A DNA stretch of 64,000 nucleotides. It comes from JARDZU01 sp963730285. Lineage in GTDB: Bacteria > Actinomycetota > Acidimicrobiia > Spongiisociales > ZC4RG35. Position numbers and translations under genes: made by a program. Of the stretch, positions 26,247 to 34,372 are shown piece by piece. Location: assembly GCA_963730285.1 (NCBI GenBank), contig CAVSQY010000002.1:62001-126000 (forward strand), in the 5' to 3' direction. The number at the start of each line of letters is the position of its first letter. The first letter of the stretch is position 1. A model generated the notes under the pieces. It did not search any database. It saw only the letters and a program-made list of their open reading frames with translations, and was not told the origin of the DNA.

Positions 26247-27427
26247 TGCCCGGATATCGAGAGCTCGTGGAAAGAGCCCGGGCGCGGATCAACGAGGTGA
26301 CCCCCGAACAAGTCGAGAACCGACTCGACCGGGTCAACATCATCGATGTTCGTGAGGCCGGGGAGCACGCTCAGGGAGCTATAACCGGCGCCCGTCTGAT
26401 TCCCCGAGGAGTACTCGAGCGAGATGTCCTAGGGGTCTTCGCCGACCTCGATACCCCACTCGTCCTCTACTGCGCGGCTGGGCAACGATCGGTCCTTGCC
26501 GCGGCGAGTCTGGTCGACATGGGCTATACCGACGTTTCCTCTCTTCTCGGAGGGTTCGACCGGTGGAAGTCGGAGGGCCGGACGTGGCGGGTTGGAGAAG
26601 GGCTGACCGAAGAGCAACGTGAGCGATACTCCCGACACACCCTGCTCCCGGAAGTCGGCGAAAAGGGCCAAACCCGCCTTCTCGACTCGAAGGTCCTGTT
26701 GATCGGGGCCGGTGGTCTCGGTTCACCGGCCGCCCTCTACCTGGCAGCCGCCGGAGTCGGCACCATCGGGATCGTCGACTATGACACGGTGGATGCCACG
26801 AATCTGCAGCGTCAGATCCTCCACAACCTCGATCGAGTCGGCATGGCCAAGACCGACTCGGCACGGGAGGCGATCACGGCGTTGAACCCTGATGTGAAGG
26901 TGGTGACCCACAATGAGCGTCTCAGGGCCGACAATGCCCTGAAGATCATGAGCGGGTACGACGTCGTGGTCGACGGCGGCGACAACTTCCCCACTCGTTA
27001 CCTGGTCAACGACGCGTCGCTACATTTGCGTGTCCCGGTCGTTCACGGTGCAATCTTCAGGTTCGAAGGCCAAGCATCGGTCTTCCACCCCTACCAGGGA
27101 CCTTGCTATCGCTGTCTGTTTCCCCAACCACCCCCGCCCGAGCTGGCACCATCCTGCGCCGAAGCGGGTGTGCTCGGAGTCCTGCCCGGCATCATCGGGT
27201 CAATCGAGGCGATGGAGGCGATAAAGCTGCTGCTCGGCATCGGCGAACCACTCACTGGACGGCTCCTTCTATACGACTCCCTCGACCAGGAGTTCACCAG
27301 CGTGAAGGTGACGAGAGACCCGAATTGCCCGGCATGCGCAGATCCGGACTTGCCACCGGCCATCGTGGAGTATGACGAAGCCTGTCGCCACCAAGGCAAT
27401 GTCGACCGCACCCTCGTATCTGCCTGA
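26246..27427 (+). CDS. Rhodanese-MoeB fusion, sulfur-carrier adenylyltransferase
   Basis: The 393-aa protein has an N-terminal rhodanese domain (residues 15-112, active-site loop CAAGQRS with Cys76) and a C-terminal MoeB/ThiF E1-like domain (GAGGLGSPAALYLAAAGVG near 151; DYDTVDATNLQRQ; zinc pairs CYRC and CPAC; SCAEAGVLG). It should adenylate the C-terminal Gly of a MoaD/ThiS/CysO-like carrier and transfer sulfur. In mycobacterial MoeZ the rhodanese domain is C-terminal, so the order here is reversed. Translation is coupled to aceE and the JAMM gene overlaps its 3' end. Confidence 0.88.
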   Translation: MPGYRELVERARARINEVTPEQVENRLDRVNIIDVREAGEHAQGAITGARLIPRGVLERDVLGVFADLDTPLVLYCAAGQRSVLAAASLVDMGYTDVSSLLGGFDRWKSEGRTWRVGEGLTEEQRERYSRHTLLPEVGEKGQTRLLDSKVLLIGAGGLGSPAALYLAAAGVGTIGIVDYDTVDATNLQRQILHNLDRVGMAKTDSAREAITALNPDVKVVTHNERLRADNALKIMSGYDVVVDGGDNFPTRYLVNDASLHLRVPVVHGAIFRFEGQASVFHPYQGPCYRCLFPQPPPPELAPSCAEAGVLGVLPGIIGSIEAMEAIKLLLGIGEPLTGRLLLYDSLDQEFTSVKVTRDPNCPACADPDLPPAIVEYDEACRHQGNVDRTLVSA

Positions 27428-27803
27428 GCAGGGGCGTCGGGCGATACTCGCCCACGCCGAGATGTGCTCTCCCGACGAATGTTGCGGACTGCTGGCAACC
27501 GACGACGCGGGCCGGGTCCGATTCGTCTACCCCTTGACCAATGTGAACCCCTCACCGGTCACTTTCACCATTGATCCAGACGAGCACTTTCAAGCGATGC
27601 GCCATGCGGAGTCGAACGGATGGTTGATCGGCGGTGTCTTCCATTCCCATCCCACTGGCGGCGCCACGCCTTCGATGATCGATGTCCGCAGCAGCCCGGA
27701 CCCGCAATGGCTCTATGTGGTCACAGATTTGGTCGATGTGCGGCTGTTCCGAATCGAACGAAACTCCTTCTCGGAGCTGACCGGTCAGGCGGGGCCGCCG
27801 TGA
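27399..27803 (+). CDS. JAMM/Mov34 (M67) metallopeptidase, Mec-like
   Basis: The 134-aa protein carries a perfect JAMM motif, HSHP-x6-S-x2-D (GVFHSHPTGGATPSMID), with the upstream glutamate in SPDECCGLL. Single-domain bacterial members such as mycobacterial Mec cleave cysteine or other adducts from the C-terminus of the sulfur carrier CysO. Its position overlapping the MoeB-type E1 supports a sulfur-carrier role, though no carrier or cysM gene is in the window. ATG 27399 is chosen; ATG 27372 would enlarge the overlap with the upstream gene to 56 nt. Its TGA is immediately followed by the TCA of the convergent gene's stop. Confidence 0.85.
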   Translation: MSTAPSYLPEQGRRAILAHAEMCSPDECCGLLATDDAGRVRFVYPLTNVNPSPVTFTIDPDEHFQAMRHAESNGWLIGGVFHSHPTGGATPSMIDVRSSPDPQWLYVVTDLVDVRLFRIERNSFSELTGQAGPP

Positions 27804-28157
27804 TCAACCGAGCGGCTCGCCAGGGAAACGGAACGACCCGTCTCGCTCGGGCTCGAACGGGAACACGGCGATGACCGAGGACACAGGGATCGGCGCGTAG
27901 ACGTGGGGGAACCTCTCCCCAATCTGATAGAGGTCTTCCACCACCACCGGCAGACCCCCTGGATCGATGCTCAACAGCACCAATCCCGCCGTTCCGCGAT
28001 CCCAGGTCGAGGCTGTGTGTACGACCTGGTGTCGAAACGAACAGTGAATGAACCCCTCATGCTCCAGGCTCGGAGCGTGGTACTCGTCGACAGTGGACAC
28101 CCAGTCCTGATCCGGGCACCAGTGGTAAATCCGGTCGGTCAACGGGACCATCGTCAC
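27804..28157 (-). CDS. DUF952 domain protein
   Basis: The 117-aa protein begins VTMVPLTDRIYHWCPDQDW and contains EGFIHCSFRHQVVHTA and the PVVVEDLYQIGERFPHVYAPIP block that characterises DUF952, small proteins of unknown function. GTG at 28157 overlaps the stop of the upstream gene (GTGA), so it is the last gene of the copper-protein run. The shared GEGFIHCS-type motif with conserved His and Cys could be a catalytic site, but no activity is known. Confidence 0.87.
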   Translation of the reverse strand: MTMVPLTDRIYHWCPDQDWVSTVDEYHAPSLEHEGFIHCSFRHQVVHTASTWDRGTAGLVLLSIDPGGLPVVVEDLYQIGERFPHVYAPIPVSSVIAVFPFEPERDGSFRFPGEPLG

Positions 28158-29014
28158 CCCGGCGGTCGAATCAGCCCGACATCGCGGCGAAACAGGTGCC
28201 TGTCGGCCAAGTAGTTGAGGATACGGCGAGCCTCGCGGAAATGATCGGCGATGTCCCCCAGAAATTCCCACCGGGCACCGACTGCGGCCTCAGCCGTCTC
28301 TGCCGATTTCCGGTACCACCCCGCCCCGGCCATCTCCAGGAAGACCATGGCATCGTCGGTGGCCGCGCTTCCGATGGGCAGAGACGCCGAGCGAGCAAGA
28401 CGCTCCCGCTCCATCGGGCGCAAGGGATGACGGGAGGTGTGGTCGGGGAAGACACCGGACAGGAACAGCCCAACGTCACCTAGCCGGCGGTAGCCGGCCG
28501 CCCTCTGCACGAGGGGTAGCTGTTCCACCAGCTCCAGCAGTTGCACCGGATCCAATTCGCTAAAACGCCTTCGTCGATATCCACGTGCGGTCCTAACCCA
28601 GAAGCTGCCGCTGGCCACCTTCGTGAAAGACGCCATCAGCTCGACCAAAAAATAGCGGCGCGACCCATCACGCAGGAAGTCACTCAAACTGCCGGCGTCG
28701 AACACCGGAAGTCGTCGACCGGGCCCGGACCACTCTGCTATTTGTGAGGTGCCGGAAAGCTCGCCGGCAGCCCGGTGCACGAGGGCGCCAAATAGGAGGA
28801 AAGGCGAAGGAAATGGGCCCAAGTCGCCCTCTTCTGGCTCGTAGATGGCCGCGAACAACTCCGGTGCCCCCAGCAACCGGTCGAGCGTCTCGGCATCGCG
28901 ACCGAACGCCTCCCGAATCTCCCTGACGCCCGCCACATGGCCGGTGGCTCGGGCGATCAGGCTCAGATCGGATTCGGTGAGATGTTCCAGATAGAGGAGC
29001 GGGTAGTTCAGCAC
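28154..29014 (-). CDS. Conserved-looking protein of unknown function, 286 aa
   Basis: The soluble protein starts VLNYPLLYLEHLTESDLSLIARATGH and is mostly helical by composition, with no signal peptide, TM helix or metal motif. Notable segments are FPSPFLLFGALVHRAAGEL, a basic RGYRRRRFSELDP and a C-terminal helix-rich region with WEFLGDIADHFREARRILNYLADRH. I do not recognise the family. GTG at 29014 lies 4 nt after the multicopper oxidase stop, which implies co-translation. A cytoplasmic chaperone or regulator of the exported copper proteins is one possibility, but this is conjecture from position only. Confidence 0.7.
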   Translation of the reverse strand: MLNYPLLYLEHLTESDLSLIARATGHVAGVREIREAFGRDAETLDRLLGAPELFAAIYEPEEGDLGPFPSPFLLFGALVHRAAGELSGTSQIAEWSGPGRRLPVFDAGSLSDFLRDGSRRYFLVELMASFTKVASGSFWVRTARGYRRRRFSELDPVQLLELVEQLPLVQRAAGYRRLGDVGLFLSGVFPDHTSRHPLRPMERERLARSASLPIGSAATDDAMVFLEMAGAGWYRKSAETAEAAVGARWEFLGDIADHFREARRILNYLADRHLFRRDVGLIRPPG

Positions 29015-29018
29015 GGGT

Positions 29019-30044
29019 TCACACGGCCGCGAGCCATCCCATTGCCCCGGAATCTGCCAGCCAATGCTGGTGGGGATGGAACATGTAGCGGCCGAGATGG
29101 GGAAGGGTGAGCTCGAGCATTGCTCTCTGGCCCATGGCCAGCGCAATCGTGTCGTCCTGGAAGGCAGGCACTTCGCCGATGCCGGCGGGGTACACGTCGA
29201 ACGTTTGGGCATGGAGGTGAAATGACGCCAAAGGCTCGTACTCGAGCATGTTCACGACATATAGCCGAGCCGGCTCCGCCACTGCCAGCTTGATGGGAAA
29301 GTGGTGATAGAAGCCGGCTACGCCATTCCAGGCCACGACTGCATTGCGACCGATTTCGTCGTCTCCAAACCCGGATAGCAAGAGAGCGACCTCCTGCGCG
29401 GGCGGCCTCCCACCGGGAGGATCGACGATCATCATGCCGTAGAGACCCCTCGAGATGTGCTCGGCCAGGGGCGCCGTGTGACAGTGATAGGGATGAACGC
29501 CGGCAGGGCCGGCCACGATCTCATAGATCGTCTCACCCCCGGGTGGAATCGGCTCCCACCCGTCCTGCTCGGGGACATGCGAGCCGTGGAAGTGAAGGCT
29601 GTGAAGATGGCCGGTGTCATTCTGGAAGTGGATCCGCAACAAATCCCCCTCGGTAGCTCGAATGATGGGGGCCGGAACCGATCCGTTATACGTCCATGCT
29701 TCGAAGTGGACACCTGCAGCCACTTCGATGAGTCGCTCTTCAACCGAGATCTCGAGAGAGCGAACGACTCCCGGCGGGCGGCCGTCCGGGGGCGGTGGGA
29801 ATGTGTGAGCGTCCAGGGCTGCAGGGTCGATACCGCCCGGGGGACCATTGGAGGTCCCGTACAGGCTCGGTGCTCCGTTGTCGTGGATGCTGGAGTGGCC
29901 GATCACCCCCGGATTCGTATATTCCTGGGCCGAAGCCGCCTCGGCGTGCTGCACCGTGCGACCGAGGACGGAACCGCCGAGGAACACGGCTCCCCCCATC
30001 CCCACCCTCTTCAACAGCTCCCTGCGGGATAGGCCGTCGTCCAT
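29019..30044 (-). CDS. Tat-exported multicopper oxidase
   Basis: The 341-aa protein begins MDDGLSRRELLKRVGMGGAV, a twin-arginine signal. The mature part has cupredoxin domains with copper-ligand clusters HLHSLHFHGSH, HPYHCHTAPLAEH, FHLHAQTFDVYP and RYMFHPHQHW, so type 1 and type 2/3 sites both seem present. Size fits two-domain multicopper oxidases or nitrite-reductase-like proteins. ATG 30044 is chosen from the Tat motif; the frame is open upstream but inside the previous gene. The substrate could be a metal ion, phenolic or nitrogen compound. It lies 7 nt after the beta-helix gene and before the unknown 286-aa gene. Confidence 0.87.
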   Translation of the reverse strand: MDDGLSRRELLKRVGMGGAVFLGGSVLGRTVQHAEAASAQEYTNPGVIGHSSIHDNGAPSLYGTSNGPPGGIDPAALDAHTFPPPPDGRPPGVVRSLEISVEERLIEVAAGVHFEAWTYNGSVPAPIIRATEGDLLRIHFQNDTGHLHSLHFHGSHVPEQDGWEPIPPGGETIYEIVAGPAGVHPYHCHTAPLAEHISRGLYGMMIVDPPGGRPPAQEVALLLSGFGDDEIGRNAVVAWNGVAGFYHHFPIKLAVAEPARLYVVNMLEYEPLASFHLHAQTFDVYPAGIGEVPAFQDDTIALAMGQRAMLELTLPHLGRYMFHPHQHWLADSGAMGWLAAV

Positions 30045-30051
30045 CGAACGA

Positions 30052-31701
30052 TCAGACGATCCCACCGACAACGAGCCCAAGACCCAGGAACAACACGTAA
30101 ACGCCGATTCCCCCGGCCATGAACAGCCACCTCTGCCAGCTGGGTATTGAGCTTTTCCCGAAGACGTAATACCCCACCACACCCAGGAACGGTATGACGA
30201 GGATGACCGCCATCCACGCGGTGACGCGGCCCCGGGTGAGATCCTCCCGGCGGGCGAGGTCCCACAGGGCGAGCACCACCCACGAGGTGTACAGCACCAG
30301 CGGGAGGACATAGGCATAGAGGCCGAAGAACACCCCTGCGGCCGAGGCGAAGGTGACACCCATTACGTTCACTCCTTTCGATTGAGTGACTTCCAGACCC
30401 GCCGGCAGGTCGGGTACACCGATTGCGGCCAGATCTGGCTTTGAGTTTGCGAATACCTCGACGGCCGGCGTCACCGGGGCGTCGGCGCCGGAAGGCATCT
30501 GTGGCTGAGGGTCGGGCAAAGGCAGGTCGGCCACATCGATCTCGGGTTGTAGGTCGAGCCCGCTCTCGAAGAGCCGGCCAAGTTGCGCGGTCGTGGACCC
30601 CACTTCGAAGAGTGCCGGGAGGCGGAGGCCCTCGCAGGGTTGCTGGAGCTCGAGACCCGCCGGGAGGGAGGACGTCAGCTCGTTGCCCTGGAAGCAGTTG
30701 TCGGGCCCTGAGGGACCGCCGAGGGTGATATCGGCGAGACCCGAGCCCTCCACGACATTGTCCTCTATCCGATTGCCCGAGGACATGTAGAAGTTCTTGT
30801 CGATGATGGGGAAGATTGCTATCCCGCTCTGTGGATGGTTCACGACCCGGTTACGCGCGATGTATGCGGCGTCACCCCCGGCAATGATCACACCGTTCCC
30901 CTGGCCGGCCCACTCGAAGGCCAGAGCCGGCGCGTCCACGTTCCCGTTGTCGTGGATCAGGTTGCCCACGATGTTCACATCGTGGACGGGAGGCAGCAGC
31001 TCGCCGTCCAGAGTGTTCGGGACTACTCCGGCCACGTTGTGCCGGAAGACAGAGCTCACGATGTAGAGGTCGGTCGATGCATTGGTGCCCGAGTACCCCA
31101 AGCCGTTCCATTCGGCGATCGAGTCGGTGATGGTCGACTGGCACGGGTCACACTGCCCGATGTAGAAACCTGCATCCGGTGAGCCGGATGCATAGGAGTG
31201 CTCGAACAGCCCATCACTTGAATCGAATGCATAGATGCCATAGACGCCGTTGTTGACTGCGGTGAGATAGGAGCCCCGAAAGCCACGCACACCGGTCCAG
31301 AAGAATCCGTTGCCCGTTGCGTTGATCGCGGTCAGGTTCTCGATTGAGACCCCGTCGGCAAAAAGGATGGTCACCCCATTGGGGCGCGTGAACTCGCCAT
31401 CGATCACGACTTCATTCCTGTCCACACCTCGCAGGGTCAGACCGGGTGTGGTCACCTGGACTTCCTCCCGATAGGTGCCACGGTCAATGAGGACCAGGTC
31501 ACCCGGAACGGCGGCGTCGACGGCCGCCTGGATGGTGGGGTACTCCTGAGGGACACGCCTCGTCGTGCCCGTCCACTCAATGGGAGCATCGGTCGTCGGG
31601 TCACCCAACGCGGCCGGGGAGGGGGCTCCGGTCGGGGGGCCCGCACACGCGGCCAGTGCAACGGCCAGCCCAATCGCGAACATCGTCCTCTTCAATCTCA
31701 T
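30052..31701 (-). CDS. Beta-helix lipoprotein with C-terminal PLDc_N-like membrane domain
   Basis: The 549-aa protein starts MRLKRTMFAIGLAVALAACAG, a lipoprotein signal with the lipobox cysteine at about residue 20. Then comes a right-handed parallel beta-helix region (about residues 45-370) with PTIQAAVDAAVPGDLVLIDRG, IGQCDPCQS and GNRIEDNVVEGS, like NosD/CASH proteins. After a Pro-rich linker the C-terminus has about four TM helices with VILVIPFLGVVGYYVFG, matching the PLDc_N membrane motif. The protein is thus anchored at both ends. ATG 31701 is chosen for the signal peptide. It lies 4 nt after the cupredoxin gene. Its CxxC suggests metal or redox chemistry, unproven. Confidence 0.85.
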   Translation of the reverse strand: MRLKRTMFAIGLAVALAACAGPPTGAPSPAALGDPTTDAPIEWTGTTRRVPQEYPTIQAAVDAAVPGDLVLIDRGTYREEVQVTTPGLTLRGVDRNEVVIDGEFTRPNGVTILFADGVSIENLTAINATGNGFFWTGVRGFRGSYLTAVNNGVYGIYAFDSSDGLFEHSYASGSPDAGFYIGQCDPCQSTITDSIAEWNGLGYSGTNASTDLYIVSSVFRHNVAGVVPNTLDGELLPPVHDVNIVGNLIHDNGNVDAPALAFEWAGQGNGVIIAGGDAAYIARNRVVNHPQSGIAIFPIIDKNFYMSSGNRIEDNVVEGSGLADITLGGPSGPDNCFQGNELTSSLPAGLELQQPCEGLRLPALFEVGSTTAQLGRLFESGLDLQPEIDVADLPLPDPQPQMPSGADAPVTPAVEVFANSKPDLAAIGVPDLPAGLEVTQSKGVNVMGVTFASAAGVFFGLYAYVLPLVLYTSWVVLALWDLARREDLTRGRVTAWMAVILVIPFLGVVGYYVFGKSSIPSWQRWLFMAGGIGVYVLFLGLGLVVGGIV

Positions 31702-31705
31702 GGGC

Positions 31706-32080
31706 CTACGGGCCCTCGACGATGAGTTTGCCCGCCATCCCCTCACCTTGTGCATTGCCATGGAACGTGCAAAAGAAGACATATTCACCCGGTTGATCGA
31801 ATGAGAGATGTGCCGAGTCGCCTTCCAATTGGTTGAGACTCCCAAAGTCGTCCTCGGTCGACCACGAGCCGTCGGCAGCGTTGGCATTGTGCGGATTCCT
31901 GCCCGCCCCGACGAAGCTCACGGTGCCTCCGACGGGGATCCGGATCTCGGTGAACTCGTAACGGTTGTCGAACATCCTGACGGTGACATTGTCTCCCTCG
32001 ATCGACTCCCCGCCTCCGTCGCCGCCACCGCACGTTGCCAATACGAGCACGGCCACGAGGGCCCATGCGACCCGTCTCAA
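31706..32080 (-). CDS. Cupredoxin (plastocyanin-like) lipoprotein
   Basis: The 124-aa protein starts LRRVAWALVAVLVLATCGGG, a lipoprotein signal. The mature domain has the type 1 copper ligands: His in GRNPHNANA, Cys and His in VFFCTFHGN, and Met in GEGMAG, so it should be a one-electron carrier on the outer face of the membrane. TTG 32080 is preferred: it lies 2 nt after the coxG-like stop, with GAGGAG about 10 nt upstream. ATG 32125 in the same frame would overlap the upstream gene by 43 nt. A partner of the multicopper oxidase two genes downstream is likely. Confidence 0.87.
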   Translation of the reverse strand: MRRVAWALVAVLVLATCGGGDGGGESIEGDNVTVRMFDNRYEFTEIRIPVGGTVSFVGAGRNPHNANAADGSWSTEDDFGSLNQLEGDSAHLSFDQPGEYVFFCTFHGNAQGEGMAGKLIVEGP

Positions 32081-32082
32081 CG

Positions 32083-32640
32083 CTATTGGTCTCCTCTTCC
32101 GAAGAGACCCTTCAACCAACTCCATAGAGATGCAAGGAACAGTGAGATCCCACGGACCTCTCCCGCCTGTATCGCCCCGGCCTCGGCCTGCGTCGTCGCT
32201 CCCAGCTTTGCCTCGAGACAGTCGACGAACTCGCCAATGAGCCGCTTGGACATCTCGTTGATCAGACCGGTTCGGCCGAACTGAGCTGCCGGCCCGGACA
32301 GCGTTATGTCGGCGCTCACGCTGACCTTGGTCCCGGACCCCTCAGGCAGGAGGGCATAGTTCACTTTCACCTGGCCCCTCGACCCGCCGCGCTTGTCCAC
32401 GCCCTTGCCCTCGATCAGAGCCGTCTTGGCCGCGGGATCGGGGGAGACCGTCGCCTTGCCCTCGAAGGCAGCCTCCATTGGGCCCAGCTTCACGGTGAGC
32501 TTCCCGTCGTATGTCCCGTCCTCGGATTGGCCTTGCAGCTCAGCGCCCGGGAGGCACTGCGCCACCGACGGTATGTCCTGGAAGAAGTCCCAGACCACAC
32601 CGGGGGCGCGCTCGACGACAAATTCCTGTTCGATGTTCAT
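32083..32640 (-). CDS. CoxG/SRPBCC family protein
   Basis: The 185-aa protein matches the carbon monoxide dehydrogenase subunit G family: FVVERAPGVVWDFFQDIPSVAQCLPGAE, the GTYDGKLTVKLGPM block and GRTGLINEMSKRLIGEF. A C-terminal hydrophobic tail (SLFLASLWSWLKGLFGRG) could anchor it to the membrane, as proposed for CoxG in recruiting molybdenum hydroxylases. A mogA-type gene lies just upstream, but no molybdenum hydroxylase subunit is in the window. GAGGAG precedes the ATG. It leads the copper-protein run. Confidence 0.88.
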   Translation of the reverse strand: MNIEQEFVVERAPGVVWDFFQDIPSVAQCLPGAELQGQSEDGTYDGKLTVKLGPMEAAFEGKATVSPDPAAKTALIEGKGVDKRGGSRGQVKVNYALLPEGSGTKVSVSADITLSGPAAQFGRTGLINEMSKRLIGEFVDCLEAKLGATTQAEAGAIQAGEVRGISLFLASLWSWLKGLFGRGDQ

Positions 32641-32734
32641 GTCACTCCTCGTTCCGGCCGGCCGGGCAACGGTAGTGAACCAAAAGTGGGTAGGAGTCTG
32701 CTCAATGATGCCGTCACCCGAGGGCAGGGACCGG

Positions 32735-33247
32735 CTAGGTGTGCTCGGTTTGCCCTGCGAGCAGATCCAGGGCGTGGGGGATCAGCTCCAATATCGCTCC
32801 GAGAGACTCGACCGCCCCTTTGGGCGAGCCGGGCACATTGACTATCAGGCTGGAGCCAACTGTCCCCGCACGGGCCCGGGAAAGGGCAGCCTTGACGGTC
32901 GATCTCAAACCGACCTCGAGCATCAGATGGGTGAGACCGGGAGCCTCCCTTTCCAGGACCAGGTTGGTGGCTTCCGGGGTCACATCCCTCGGTCCCAGAC
33001 CCGTTCCGCCAGTGGTCACGATCAGACGGGCATGATGAGTTGCCTCGTGCAATGCAGAGACGATTGCCGACTGCTCGTCGGGCACCAAGGCCGTCGAAAC
33101 GTCGAAGCCGTTGTCGGTTAGCAACGCAACCAAAGCCTTGCCCGACAGGTCCTCGCGCGCACCGGCGTGGACACCGTCACTGACGGTTATGACGCGTGCG
33201 GTTGGGATTTCAGCCCCACTGGGTGGGATCGATCGACACGCCGCCAC
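32735..33247 (-). CDS. mogA: MogA/MoaB-type molybdopterin adenylyltransferase
   Basis: The 170-aa protein has the MoCF_biosynth domain: ARVITVSDGVHAG, VPDEQSAIV, LIVTTGGTGLGPRDVTPEAT and LIVNVPGSPKGAVESL. It should bind molybdopterin and adenylate it before molybdate insertion. GTG 33247 is the only plausible start, giving a 38-nt overlap with the upstream membrane protein gene. Whether it is MogA or MoaB by function cannot be told from sequence. Proximity to the coxG-like gene supports a link to molybdoenzyme maturation. Confidence 0.88.
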   Translation of the reverse strand: MAACRSIPPSGAEIPTARVITVSDGVHAGAREDLSGKALVALLTDNGFDVSTALVPDEQSAIVSALHEATHHARLIVTTGGTGLGPRDVTPEATNLVLEREAPGLTHLMLEVGLRSTVKAALSRARAGTVGSSLIVNVPGSPKGAVESLGAILELIPHALDLLAGQTEHT

Positions 33248-34052
33248 TCAAGATCAACTGCTCGATGAGAAGGATCACCAAGAGTGTGGCGCCCAGACCC
33301 CACGGCCACGGTGTGGCTCGCTCGTCCTCAGGGCCGAACACGGTGGTGGTGCCGGGCGCAGCCGCCACCGTCGCGAGGAAGATGACCGCGGCCAGTGGGA
33401 GGGTCGGTATGACACCGCTTCCCGCGTCCGGGGCAAAGAACGGGATAGCGAGGAAAACCGAGGCCACAGCCGGTATCAGCGCCATCCAAAGCGAGAAGGT
33501 GAATCGCTTGCGACCGTTGGAGATCAAACGGTGATGGGGTGTGAAGGTGAGGAAGGCGGACGCCGCAGACAAGGCAATCAGCAACAGGCCAACCCCGCCC
33601 CCGGCGGCGATGACCACATCCAGCCCGGGCGGGGCGTTGAGCGTCTTATAGGCCAGAGCGAGATGGCTGCTGGCGTCGAATGGCATGAGGACGGCCTGGG
33701 CGAACGCCTGCCGTAAGACATGTAGCACCATCCAGAGCAGCGTCAGCCTGGCCACACCGTGGCCGCGTGCTGTCGGATACGAGAAGAGAAACAAGAACCC
33801 GACGATCAAACAGAGGAGAAACCCTCCTCCCCAGGCGACGTCTGTGGCGCCGGTGAACGTCACCCTGTTGTTGAACAGGACGGCGTCGCCGCCGAGGATC
33901 TTCGCGAGAAGACCGTCACCCAAATCATCGAGGAACTGCGCCACCACTATCCCCAGGGTGGAGCCGAGCACGGAACCCACGACCAGGGCGGGGCCGATCC
34001 TCTTGATAGCCTCGGAGGCGGAGGACTCCGGAGCAGTCACTTCACTTGACAC
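33210..34052 (-). CDS. Polytopic membrane protein of unknown function
   Basis: The 280-aa protein has about seven hydrophobic segments (for example VVGSVLGSTLGIVVAQF, FLLCLIVGFLFLFSYP, VVIAAGGGVGLLLIALSAAS, LIPAVASVFLAIPFFA, LAAVIFLATVAAAP and LGATLLVILLIEQLIL). No family motif is recognised. GTG 34052 has TAGCAT 8 nt upstream. It overlaps mogA by 38 nt and is thus the head of the mogA transcript. Confidence 0.7.
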   Translation of the reverse strand: MSSEVTAPESSASEAIKRIGPALVVGSVLGSTLGIVVAQFLDDLGDGLLAKILGGDAVLFNNRVTFTGATDVAWGGGFLLCLIVGFLFLFSYPTARGHGVARLTLLWMVLHVLRQAFAQAVLMPFDASSHLALAYKTLNAPPGLDVVIAAGGGVGLLLIALSAASAFLTFTPHHRLISNGRKRFTFSLWMALIPAVASVFLAIPFFAPDAGSGVIPTLPLAAVIFLATVAAAPGTTTVFGPEDERATPWPWGLGATLLVILLIEQLILSGGVSIDPTQWG

Positions 34053-34060
34053 GGCTCAAG

Positions 34061-34066
34061 ATGCTA
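34061..34066 (-). promoter_or_regulatory. -10 box, near-leaderless (membrane protein gene)
   Basis: TAGCAT on the minus strand with 8 nt to GTG at 34052. Confidence 0.35.
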
Positions 34067-34117
34067 AACGACGCGCCTCCCGGCGAATAGGTCCTAATCG
34101 CCGGGCGAGGGGCGAGC

Positions 34118-34372
34118 TCAGCGGGCGATGACCAATGTCACGACGACCCACAGGAGAAAAACGGCCATGGCCAGGGTGAGAACGGCCCCAGTTCGCCTCC
34201 AATTGAGACCCGCCCAGGTCGTCAGGACCGCCAGGGTGATGGAGGCGGCCCATGTCCACCACAGGGGAACAAGACCGGAGACCGCTGCTCCCACCACCAG
34301 CACCAGCACCACGGCCAGAAAGCCGCCGGCCACCAGCGCATAGAGAACCTGCCGCTCTGTCGGGTCGCTCAA
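34118..34372 (-). CDS. Small three-TM membrane protein
   Basis: The 84-aa protein is almost entirely hydrophobic, with three TM segments (about residues 9-31, 36-53 and 61-82) separated by short charged loops (NWRRTG). No family is recognised. It overlaps the 3' end of the upstream glycosylase gene by 4 nt, so it is probably co-translated with it. Confidence 0.65.
   Translation of the reverse strand: MSDPTERQVLYALVAGGFLAVVLVLVVGAAVSGLVPLWWTWAASITLAVLTTWAGLNWRRTGAVLTLAMAVFLLWVVVTLVIAR

Noticed and set aside
27372..27398. Upstream ATG for the JAMM protein
   Set aside because: It would add nine residues without family similarity and enlarge the overlap; 27399 is preferred, though not proven.
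32654..32665. CCGGCCGGCCGG palindrome upstream of the coxG-like gene
   Set aside because: Short alternating CG/GC runs arise easily in this composition, and no promoter element is positioned relative to it.
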